Below, one piece after another: positions 1-7,700 of a stretch of DNA of 9,898 nt. The DNA comes from GCA-2747515 sp964427825 (GTDB lineage Bacteria; Patescibacteriota; Minisyncoccia; Moranbacterales; GCA-2747515). The stretch spans positions 1-9,898 of the forward strand of contig CAYRUU010000033.1 in NCBI GenBank assembly GCA_964427825.1. Reading direction: 5' to 3'. Below the pieces are notes generated by a model. It made no database searches. It saw nothing but the letters and a program-made list of their open reading frames with translations, and was not told where the DNA came from. Positions within the stretch are counted from its first letter, which is position 1. Every line of letters begins with the position of its first letter. Made by a program: the position numbers and the translations under genes.

Positions 1-30
1 CAAAAGACCGTTGCCGGTAAGGAGGAGTAA
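1..30 (+). CDS. Possible 3' end of an upstream gene (partial)
   Basis: The first reading frame is open from the window edge and ends at TAA (28-30), giving a hydrophilic tail QKTVAGKEE. A second frame stays open to a TAG at 46-48, so the frame is not certain. Nine codons are too few to recognise a product. The AGGAGG inside these bases has no start codon at a useful distance and is probably just the Lys-Glu-Glu codons. Confidence 0.2.
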   Translation, partial: QKTVAGKEE

Positions 31-109
31 CCGAACACACAATCTATAGACGGAACGGTATGAAGATGGTATTGTAAAAGAAATATCATTATAACAGAAC
101 AGCACTTTT

Positions 110-1255
110 ATGTCAATCGTGCATGCGTCTGACGACGACCGCGCCCACATCAACGCATGGCTCCACATTGCCGGCGTTGGCGCGCACAAACTCTTCCTCC
201 TCGCACGGCATTTTTCGTCGTTTCACGACGCATGGACAGCACCACATGACGCACTTGTTGCCGCCGGATTCTCCACGGCGCTTGCTACACACGTTGTCGC
301 ATCACGCCCCACCATCAACGTGGCGGAAAAATGGGATGTCTGCACGCAATCGCAGATTACTCTCATCACAACACGCGATACGTCTTTTCCCGCAACATTG
401 CAAGATATCCCCTCCGCGCCGTTTGCACTCTATGTCCGCGGCGACGCGCACGCACTCACGCGCGGTGGCGTCACAGTCGTCGGCGCACGCAAAGCCGGCG
501 ACTACGGCATGCGCTGCGCACGTCTCTTTGCCGAAGACATCACCCTGGCGCACATCCCTATCATCTCCGGTTTGGCACTCGGCATTGACGCCATCGCCCA
601 CACCGTCGCAGTGGAGTGCGACGGCGTGACCATTGCTGTTCTCGGCGGCGGTATTGACGACGCCACCATCACACCGCGCACGCACCTGCGTCTGGCACAC
701 CGTATCCTCGCCACTGGTGGCGCACTTGTCTCCGAATACCCACCGGGCACACAACCCAATCGCGGCACATTCCCTGCGCGCAATCGCCTCATGGCAGCGC
801 TTGCCGACGCCGTGCTCATCGTGGAAGCTGCCGCCAACTCCGGCACACTCACCACGGCGCACTGGGCACACAAATACGCCAAGCACCTTTTCGCAATCCC
901 TGGCTCCATCTTTGCCGACACTGCCGTTGGACCCAATGCCCTCATTCGTGATCAGCGCGCCGTCGCCGCACTCACGCCCGACGACGTCATCGTCGCATGC
1001 ACCGCGCGCGACACGACCGACGACGCACCAAAACGCCGTACACAAAAGACACGTGCCTCACACCTCGCAACCGCCGACCCTCTCCATGAAAAACTCGCGC
1101 GCGCCATCGCTGCCGCACCCGACGGCATCCACATCAATACCCTAATCGCCAAACATCCCGCCGACGCCGCCAACATCCCCGCCGCACTCATGATGATGGA
1201 GCTTGCGGGCGCACTGGACAACCTTGGCAATCAAACATACGTCGTGCGAAAATAA
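110..1255 (+). CDS. dprA: DNA processing protein DprA (Smf)
   Basis: DprA binds incoming single-stranded DNA in the cytoplasm during natural transformation, protects it and loads RecA. The 381-residue protein has the usual order: an N-terminal helical HhH/SAM-like region (about 10-65), a Rossmann-like core (about 95-290), and a C-terminal winged-helix-type domain (about 320-380). Core signatures are GARKAGDYG (125-133; most homologues have Ser in the variable positions), SGLALGID (153-160), FPARNRL (221-227) and VEAAANSGTL (from 238). The ATG at 110 fits the normal N-terminus. No Shine-Dalgarno sequence precedes it; a TATAAC box at 90-95 lies 14 bases upstream, so any leader would be very short if that box is used. 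topA follows 133 bases later with its own promoter. The dprA-topA order is common in bacteria. Family assignment is secure; a role in transformation is inferred from the family. Confidence 0.95.
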   Translation: MSIVHASDDDRAHINAWLHIAGVGAHKLFLLARHFSSFHDAWTAPHDALVAAGFSTALATHVVASRPTINVAEKWDVCTQSQITLITTRDTSFPATLQDIPSAPFALYVRGDAHALTRGGVTVVGARKAGDYGMRCARLFAEDITLAHIPIISGLALGIDAIAHTVAVECDGVTIAVLGGGIDDATITPRTHLRLAHRILATGGALVSEYPPGTQPNRGTFPARNRLMAALADAVLIVEAAANSGTLTTAHWAHKYAKHLFAIPGSIFADTAVGPNALIRDQRAVAALTPDDVIVACTARDTTDDAPKRRTQKTRASHLATADPLHEKLARAIAAAPDGIHINTLIAKHPADAANIPAALMMMELAGALDNLGNQTYVVRK

Positions 1256-1281
1256 AAAATGGGAAGCATCTGCTCCACAAT

Positions 1282-1310
1282 TTGACACAACGGCAAATCA
1301 ATTGTATTTT
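1282..1310 (+). promoter_or_regulatory. Sigma70-like promoter of topA
   Basis: TTGACA (1282-1287) is separated by 17 bases from TATTTT (1305-1310, four of six consensus positions). Transcription would start near 1317, giving a leader of about 70 bases before topA. The promoter lies wholly in the dprA-topA gap, so topA can be transcribed separately from dprA. I see no terminator after dprA. Confidence 0.55.
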
Positions 1311-1330
1311 TTGAAACAGTATTGCATATA

Positions 1331-1344
1331 TGTCACACGTGACA
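1331..1344. promoter_or_regulatory. Short perfect palindrome in the topA leader (possible operator)
   Basis: TGTCAC and GTGACA form a perfect inverted repeat around the two bases AC. A two-base loop is too tight for an RNA hairpin, so a dimeric DNA-binding protein is the likelier reader if the site is functional. It lies about 14 bases after the predicted topA transcription start, a position suited to repression. A similar TGTCA half-site recurs in the rnhB-dnaE region. No regulator is identifiable here. Confidence 0.3.
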
Positions 1345-1388
1345 ATTTTATACGTCATTTATATTACTAACCCCTTACAAAAAACAAA

Positions 1389-3593
1389 ATGAAACTTCTC
1401 ATCGTTGAGTCCCCCACCAAGACTAAGACCATTGGCAAATATCTTGGCAAGGATTTTACCGTTGCCTCCAGCGTCGGACACATCCGCGATCTTCCGAAGT
1501 CCAACAGAGATGCCATTGACATTGATGGCGGTTTCACGCCGCGCTACGTCATCTCCCAGGACAAAGAAAACGTTGTCGCCGACCTCACCGCAAAAGCAAA
1601 GAAAGCAAGCGAAATTTATCTCGCCACCGACCCCGACCGCGAAGGAGAGGCGATCGCATGGCACATTGCGGAACTCCTCAAAAAGGCAAAAATTCCCACC
1701 GCCAAAATGAAGCGCGTGACATTTCACGAGATCACAAAAGATGCCGTCACCGACGCCATCGCACATCCGCACAAGATTGACCAAAACCTCCGCAAGGCGC
1801 AAGAGGCGCGCCGCGTCTTGGACCGCCTTGTGGGCTATGATCTCTCCGGCATCATTTGGCAGAAAGTGCGCTACGGACTCTCCGCCGGTCGCGTGCAATC
1901 CCCCGCATTACGCATCCTTGTGGAACGTGAAAAAGACATCCAAGCGTTCGTGCCGGAAAAATACTGGACCCTGTCTATTGACGCTGAAACCACCAAAAAA
2001 GAACCACTCACTCTGACATGCAAAGAGGAACCACGCAACGAAAAAGAAGCCTTGCGCATCACCAAGGCGGCAAAGAAAGGTCCGTGGCGCGTGACGGATG
2101 TCAAAGAAACCACACAGAAGCGCCGCCCCTATGCGCCATTCACCACATCCACCTTGCAACAAGCGGCCTCATCGCGCTTGGGCTTTTCCCCATCGCGCAC
2201 CATGCAAACCGCACAGAAACTCTATGAAGCGGGACTCATCACCTACATGCGTACCGACTCCGTGACGCTGTCGCAAACCGCGCTTGCCGCCATCAAAAAA
2301 GTCATCGTCGCCGACTATGGCGCCGACAAACACGAACTGCGCCTATACAAAACCAAAAGCAAAAACGCGCAAGAGGCGCACGAAGCCATCCGCCCGTCCA
2401 ACCCGAAGCTGGAACACGCCGGCGCCACCGCCGATCAGAAAAAACTCTACACCCTCATCCGAACGCGTACGATCGCCTCGCAGATGATTGATGCCACTGT
2501 CAAAAAAACACGCATCGCGGCAAACGTCGCCGGCGACACCATCCCCGAATTTACCGTGACCGGTTCACGTGTCATTGCGCCGGGGTGGCTCATCATTGAC
2601 ACAGCGGCGCGCAGTGACGACGTGGAAGTACCGCTTGTCGCTCTTGACGATCCGCTTACACTGGTAGAGGCGCACATGGACGAAAAAGAAACCACACCGC
2701 CGCCGCGCTACTCCGAGGCGGGTCTTGTCAAAGAATTGGAAAAGCGCGGCATCGGACGCCCGAGTACCTATGCGTCCATCATCCGCACGATTGAAACGCG
2801 CGGCTATGTGGAGAAAGAAGGGCGCGCCCTCAAGCCGACCGACACGGGCATTGTCGTGAGCGACTTCCTCTCCGAACATTTCGGCACGTATATCAGTGAC
2901 ACATTCACCGCAGAAATGGAAGACGAGCTGGATGAGATCGCGCGTGGCGAACGCGACTATGCCGCGACACTCACAGCGTTCTATACGCCGTTTACTAAAG
3001 ACGTCAAAAAGAAAGAAAAGCTGGACAAGGTCACGGACTTGGGCGACGCACCCGCAAAATTCAAATGCCCGAAGTGCAAAGGCGACATGGTGATCAAGCT
3101 CAGTAAAAACGGACGTTTTCTCAGCTGCAAGAGATTTCCCGACTGCGACGGCGCACGCACGATTGACGGTAAAAAAATGGAAGGACCCAAAGAAACCGGC
3201 GAACTCTGCCCCACATGCGACGGCAAACTTGTGGAGCGCGAAGGGCGCTACGGCAAATTCATCTCCTGCTCCAACTATCCCAAATGCAAGTTTATCAAAG
3301 AAGACCCCAAGGAAGCCGCGAAAAGGAAGACCGGCGTCGCCTGCCCCGTATGCGGCACGGGCGAAATGGTGGAACGCAATGGTCGCTTTGGACCGTTTTT
3401 CAGTTGTAGCAACTACCCAAAATGCAAAAACGCCATCAAGGCGCGCCCCACGGGCAACCTCTGCACCTTCAAACGCGCCGACCGCAGTGGCGCAAAATGC
3501 GGCGCACTCATGATGGAAGGCACCAAAACCATCCCCGAGCGCTGCTCCGACAAAACCTGCCCCAACCACCGCCCAGATCGTTTGGGGAAGTAG
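1389..3593 (+). CDS. topA: DNA topoisomerase I (type IA)
   Basis: TopA relaxes negative supercoils by cutting one strand through a 5'-phosphotyrosine and passing the other through. The 734-residue protein begins with the TOPRIM domain: E7 in MKLLIVESPTK, and D81, D83 and E85 in DPDREGE, which bind Mg2+. The catalytic tyrosine is Y286 in LITYMRTDS (E. coli Y319). GRPSTYASII follows later in the core. The C-terminus carries four Cys4 zinc ribbons: C560/563/580/586, C607/610/627/633, C652/655/673/679, and a looser fourth with C692, C704, C719 and C724. The start is fixed by the conserved N-terminus; it has no Shine-Dalgarno sequence, only an A-rich stretch. All catalytic residues are present, so the enzyme should be active. 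It faces rnhB across the gap and terminator. Confidence 0.98.
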   Translation: MKLLIVESPTKTKTIGKYLGKDFTVASSVGHIRDLPKSNRDAIDIDGGFTPRYVISQDKENVVADLTAKAKKASEIYLATDPDREGEAIAWHIAELLKKAKIPTAKMKRVTFHEITKDAVTDAIAHPHKIDQNLRKAQEARRVLDRLVGYDLSGIIWQKVRYGLSAGRVQSPALRILVEREKDIQAFVPEKYWTLSIDAETTKKEPLTLTCKEEPRNEKEALRITKAAKKGPWRVTDVKETTQKRRPYAPFTTSTLQQAASSRLGFSPSRTMQTAQKLYEAGLITYMRTDSVTLSQTALAAIKKVIVADYGADKHELRLYKTKSKNAQEAHEAIRPSNPKLEHAGATADQKKLYTLIRTRTIASQMIDATVKKTRIAANVAGDTIPEFTVTGSRVIAPGWLIIDTAARSDDVEVPLVALDDPLTLVEAHMDEKETTPPPRYSEAGLVKELEKRGIGRPSTYASIIRTIETRGYVEKEGRALKPTDTGIVVSDFLSEHFGTYISDTFTAEMEDELDEIARGERDYAATLTAFYTPFTKDVKKKEKLDKVTDLGDAPAKFKCPKCKGDMVIKLSKNGRFLSCKRFPDCDGARTIDGKKMEGPKETGELCPTCDGKLVEREGRYGKFISCSNYPKCKFIKEDPKEAAKRKTGVACPVCGTGEMVERNGRFGPFFSCSNYPKCKNAIKARPTGNLCTFKRADRSGAKCGALMMEGTKTIPERCSDKTCPNHRPDRLGK

Positions 3594-3632
3594 CATGATA
3601 TTAACATTGCAGCAAAACTTGTTGAAATAGCA

Positions 3633-3662
3633 ATGTCACTGCTCACAACGCCGGAGGAAGCG
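3633..3662 (+). CDS. Possible start of a small gene cut by the assembly gap
   Basis: An ATG at 3633 opens a frame reading MSLLTTPEEA and runs into the N block. A possible extended -10 box (TGATATTAA, 3596-3604) lies upstream, but I see no good -35 and no Shine-Dalgarno sequence. Beyond the gap, one frame reads QRMAQF and stops at TAA (3782-3784), seven bases before a strong terminator stem. Together these would fit a short gene hidden in the gap, but ten codons prove nothing. Confidence 0.22.
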
Positions 3663-3762
3663 NNNNNNNNNNNNNNNNNNNNNNNNNNNNNNNNNNNNNN
3701 NNNNNNNNNNNNNNNNNNNNNNNNNNNNNNNNNNNNNNNNNNNNNNNNNNNNNNNNNNNNNN
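3663..3762. other. Assembly gap (100 N)
   Basis: Exactly 100 undetermined bases. A round 100 is the usual placeholder for a gap of unknown length, so real distances and reading frames across it cannot be trusted. Any frame read continuously through it is artificial. Confidence 0.99.
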
Positions 3763-3782
3763 ACAAAGAATGGCACAATTCT

Positions 3783-3836
3783 AAAAATTGCCTCCACATA
3801 TGTGACAACAGCATGTGTGGAGGTTTCGTTTTTTCT
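3783..3836. terminator. Bidirectional intrinsic terminator between topA/gap and rnhB
   Basis: CCTCCACATATG (3791-3802) pairs with CATGTGTGGAGG (3812-3823): 12 pairs with one wobble, around a 9-base loop. On the plus strand TTTCGTTTTTTCT follows (3824-3836). On the minus strand the other flank reads CAATTTTTAG, which serves rnhB. It therefore suits both converging transcripts. Confidence 0.85.
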
Positions 3837-3878
3837 AGATAAAATGATCGAGGTTCTCTGCAATTACGACACAGTGTT

Positions 3879-4565
3879 TTATTGCACACACAACGCAACC
3901 GGTGCAAAGCTCTTACGATGGATGGGTGTGGCGCCGTGGGTGCGTAGGGCATTCATGTGGGCGGCGGTGCCATAGCCTTTATGGGTGGCAAATCCGTAGA
4001 GTGGGTACTGTTTGTCATAGGCAATCATCATGCGATCGCGTGTGACTTTGGCGATGATGGATGCGGCGGCGATGGATTTGACGTGCGTGTCGCCGCGCGG
4101 GACGCAGTGTTGCACATAGGAGCAGTTGGCGATTTTTTGATTGCCGTCAATGAGCAAAAGTAGCCGCGTGTTGCCGCGATGTGCGTCGGCGGAAACGACG
4201 TGCGCCATACGTTGCGCCATGTCTTGCACCGCTTTTTTCATGGCGAGAAATGTCGCTTGTAAAATATTGATGCGGTCAATCGTTGCCGGTGTGCTGATGC
4301 CAACACCGACGTGAAAGTAGTCGCAAATCCACACATATGCCTCTTCGCGCTGTTTTTCGCTGAGTGACTTGGAGTCGCGCACCAGCCGCCATGTACTGTT
4401 TTGGGTTGCCACAGCATCCCTATACAACGACACATCTTTGACCGCACACGCCGCCGCAACCACAGGACCCGCCAACGGTCCGCGCCCCGCCTCATCTACA
4501 CCGCACACCACGTCACCATGCGCATCATGCAATATCTTCTCTTTGTCAAAACTTGCAATGTCCAT
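3879..4565 (-). CDS. rnhB: Ribonuclease HII
   Basis: RNase HII cuts the RNA strand of RNA-DNA hybrids and nicks DNA beside single misincorporated ribonucleotides, starting excision repair. With the start at 4565 the protein has 228 residues, close to the family norm. The active site is complete: D24 and E25 in GVDEAGRGPLAGPVVAA, D140 in LLIDGN, and D159 in GDTHVKS. The family blocks SIIAKVTRD and YGFATHKGYGT follow. A longer frame reaches an ATG at 4631, but its 22 extra residues are unlike the family and would span the promoter. The chosen ATG lies only six bases after a TATACT -10 box, which suggests a leaderless mRNA; there is no Shine-Dalgarno sequence. dnaE diverges from it, and rnhB next to dnaE or to dprA-topA is common. 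Confidence 0.95.
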   Translation of the reverse strand: MDIASFDKEKILHDAHGDVVCGVDEAGRGPLAGPVVAAACAVKDVSLYRDAVATQNSTWRLVRDSKSLSEKQREEAYVWICDYFHVGVGISTPATIDRINILQATFLAMKKAVQDMAQRMAHVVSADAHRGNTRLLLLIDGNQKIANCSYVQHCVPRGDTHVKSIAAASIIAKVTRDRMMIAYDKQYPLYGFATHKGYGTAAHMNALRTHGATPIHRKSFAPVALCVQ

Positions 4566-4571
4566 ATAGAC

Positions 4572-4600
4572 AGTATAGCACCGCGTCATCCAATCTGAAA
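4572..4600 (-). promoter_or_regulatory. Extended -10 promoter of rnhB, probably leaderless
   Basis: On the minus strand TGC-TATACT is an extended -10 element (TATACT at 4577-4572, TG at 4580-4579). The -35 position 17 bases upstream is weak (TTTCAG, 4600-4595), as extended -10 promoters tolerate. Six bases separate the box from the ATG, so the transcript should begin at or next to the A of the start codon. Confidence 0.55.
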
Positions 4601-4625
4601 CACCACTATGAAAAGCTCCGTATTC

Positions 4626-4647
4626 TGTCATTCCGACCGGGATGACA
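4626..4647. promoter_or_regulatory. 22-bp near-perfect palindrome between rnhB and dnaE
   Basis: Left arm TGTCATTCCG (4626-4635) and right arm CGGGATGACA (4638-4647) match as an inverted repeat at nine of ten positions, with one T/G pair and the spacer AC. The right arm contains the predicted dnaE -35 hexamer (4642-4647). A second small inverted repeat follows: GACAT (4644-4648), seven bases, ATGTC (4656-4660). The site lies upstream of both predicted starts, so it would act as DNA: an operator, or a leftover REP-like repeat. Confidence 0.45.
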
Positions 4648-4671
4648 TCTTTATCATGTCCATGCTACAAT
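4642..4671 (+). promoter_or_regulatory. Promoter of dnaE
   Basis: ATGACA (4642-4647, five of six consensus) is followed after 18 bases by TACAAT (4666-4671), preceded by TGC, an extended -10. The start would be near 4678, leaving a leader of about 75 bases. That leader shows no Shine-Dalgarno sequence. Confidence 0.5.
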
Positions 4672-4754
4672 ACACACAAGCGGATCATCGGCCCATAGTT
4701 GATATTGCCTTACGCTCCCATTCTTCATCCTAATTCTTAGATCTCGTCCACTCA

Positions 4755-7700
4755 ATGTTTACGCATCTCCACACACACAGCGACTTTTCCCTCTTGAGCG
4801 GTCTGGCAAAGATTGACGACCTTCTTGCAGCAGCGCAAAAAAACGGCATGACGGCACTCGCCCTCACCGACAAAAACGCCGTCTACGGCGCTGTGGAATT
4901 CACGGTGAAAGCGAAAGACTACGGCATCAAGCCCATCATCGGCGCCGAAATTCTCGTGGCACCGGGCGGCATGATGAACAAAGAAAACACACCCTCCGCT
5001 CGCAAAACCCACCAACTTGTCCTTCTTGCGCAAAACGACATTGGCTACAAAAACCTCCTGAAGATCATCACCGCCGCACAACTGGATGGGATGTATTTTG
5101 TGCCGCGTGTGGACTATGATGTGTTACGCGCGCATGCAGACGGACTCATTGCACTGTCCGGCGGCGCCACGGGCGAAATCGGCGACGCACTCGCCAACGA
5201 CGGCCGCGACAAGGCGCGCGAAAAGGCGCTGCTGTACGCTGACATTTTCGGCAAAGAGAACTTTTTTCTGGAGCTCAACGACCATCCCGACTTTCCCGAC
5301 CAACAAAAGATCAACGATGGCATTATTGCATTGTCACAGGAGACGGGCGTGCCGCTTGTTGCGTGCGGCGACGTCTACTACATCGACAAAAGCGACCGCG
5401 ACACGCATGAAGTGCTCCTCTGCATCCAAATGAACCGCAAAGTAGAAGAGGTGGATCGTCCAACCATGCGCCACCTAGATCTCTCCTTTCGCACAGAAAA
5501 AGACATGCGCGAAGCGTTTGCCGCCGTGCCCGACGCCGTGGACAATGCGCAAAAAATCGCCGATCGCTGTACGTTCACCATTGACCTCGGTCACACCAAA
5601 CTCCCCTATTTTCCTCTGCCAGAAAACACGGACGCCGATACTTTTTTACGTAGCATGTGCGAGGCAGGTCTTGTAAAAAAATTTGGCAAGCACGCCACCA
5701 CCATCCACCACCAACGCCTGGACTACGAGTTGGACGTGATCAAAAAAACGGGCTATGCATCCTACTTTCTCATCGTGCAAGACTTTGTCAACTGGGCAAA
5801 AAACGACGGTATTGTCGTCGGTCCCGGGCGCGGGAGTGCCGCAGGATCCTTTGTTGCCTACCTCACTGGCATCACCAACATGGACCCAATTGAATACAAA
5901 CTCCTCTTTGAACGTTTCTTGAACCCCGAACGCGTCTCCATGCCTGATGTAGACATGGACTTTGCCGACGATCGTCGTGACGATGTCATCGCCTATGTGC
6001 GGCGTCTGTACGGTGCCGATCATGTGGCACAAATCATTACCTTTGGTACCATGGCGGCGCGCGCGGCAATTCGCGATGCAGGACGTGCACTCGGTTATCC
6101 CTACAACTTCTGCGATCAAGTCGCCAAGCTGATCCCCGAGGTCGTGGGCGCATCCATTGACGACGCTCTGAAAACCGTGCCAGATTTCAAACGACTCCAC
6201 GAAGAAAATGACGACGCCGCCGAACTCATCACCACAGCGCGCCGCTTGGAAGGACTCTGTCGCCACTCCTCCATCCACGCATGTGGCGTGGTCATCACCG
6301 ACAAGCCCGTTGTGGAATACACGGCGATGCAACGCGTCGCCACCGACGACGAAGCCACCGTGACGCAATACGCTTCCAGCACAAAATTTTCTGCTGTGGA
6401 AAAAATCGGACTCTTGAAAATGGACTTTTTGGGACTCAAAAACCTCACCATTATCCAAAATACCCTGCGCATCATCAAAAAAATCCATAGCGAAAAAGTG
6501 GACATTGAACAAATTCCCTTGGACGATGCGCGCACCTATGCCCTCCTGCAGCGTGCGCACACCACTGGCGTCTTTCAATTGGAGTCCGGTGGCATGAAGC
6601 GCTATCTCAAACAACTCAAACCCACCGTCTTGGAAGACATCATCGCCATGGTCGCCCTCTATCGCCCCGGTCCTATGGAGTGGATCCCCGATTTCATCGC
6701 CGGCAAGCACGGTGCAAAAACTGTCACCTACCTACACCCGAAACTGGAGGCCATTCTCGCCGACACTTATGGCGTCGCCGTCTATCAAGAACAAGTCATG
6801 CGCATCGCACAAGATTTGGCAGGATTTACCCTCGGTGAAGCAGATATCTTGCGCAAAGCGATGGGCAAAAAAATCATTGAGTTGATTAAAGAGCAAAAAA
6901 TCAAATTTATTGACGGCTGCGTCACGCACGATATCAGCAAGGATGTTGCCGAAAAAGTGTTTGCATTTATTGAACCGTTTGCCGGCTATGGTTTCAATCG
7001 ATCGCACGCCGCATGCTACGGACTCATCGGCTACCAAACCGCCTATCTGAAAGCGCACTACCCCGCGGAATTCATGGCGGCGCTCATGACTTCCGACCAA
7101 GGACATTCTGACCGCATCGCTATTGAAGCCGCAGAGTGTCGCGATATGGGCATTGTCGTCCTGCCACCGGACGTCAATGAAAGCTTTGAAGAGTTCGCCG
7201 TCATCTATGCACCAGACGATACCGCCAAAAAGCAGCCGCGCATCCGCTTTGGTCTGAACGCCATCAAAAACGTCGGACGCCCCGTGGCGCATGAGATTGT
7301 GGAAGAACGCAAGCGCGGCGGCAAATACCGCGACCTCTCCGACTTTTGTACACGTGTCGGCTCCAAAGACCTTAACAAAAAATCTTTAGAGGCCTTGGCA
7401 ATGGTTGGCGCGTTTGACAGCTTTGCCGACCGCGACGACATCCTCGCCAGCATGGACAAAATCCTAACATTCATCAAAGACCTCCGCGTCAGCACACAGT
7501 CCAATCAACATACACTCTTTGGCGCCGAACTCCTCTCGCGCGCCACTATCCAAATCGTCGCGGGCATCCCCAGCGGCAAAAATCAACATCTCGCATGGGA
7601 AAAGCAGCTCCTCGGACTCTATGTCTCCGATCATCCCGCCTTTGCCTATAGCGCATTCTTTGACCACATGTGTGTCGGATTGGATGTGTTGGGCAAGGAC

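Noticed and set aside
19..24. AGGAGG as a ribosome binding site for dprA or a small peptide
   Set aside because: The nearest ATG (60) is about 35 bases away and opens only five codons; the dprA start is about 85 bases away.
302..1045. Minus-strand open frame of 247 codons inside dprA
   Set aside because: Cys- and Gly-rich shadow of the DprA core; no family resemblance.
2565..3596. Long minus-strand open frame (343 codons) opposite topA
   Set aside because: It lies entirely antisense to a well-conserved topA, has low-complexity Phe/Ala/Gly-rich content, and shows no start signals. It is a by-product of GC-biased codons.
3605..3632. CATTGC...GCAATG inverted repeat after topA as a terminator
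   Set aside because: The arms are only six bases with a 16-base or longer spacer and no U-tract follows; the good terminator is at 3791-3836.
3633..3842. Continuous open frame through the N block
   Set aside because: The 100 N are a placeholder of unknown true length, so the frame across it has no meaning. Only the ten codons before it were kept, at low confidence.
4566..4631. Longer N-terminus for RNase HII from the ATG at 4631
   Set aside because: The extra 22 residues are not typical of the family and would require transcription from upstream of the TATACT promoter box.
5646..6710. Minus-strand open frame of 354 codons inside dnaE
   Set aside because: Antisense to the DnaE catalytic core, with no recognisable domain. 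The plus frame is clearly the gene.
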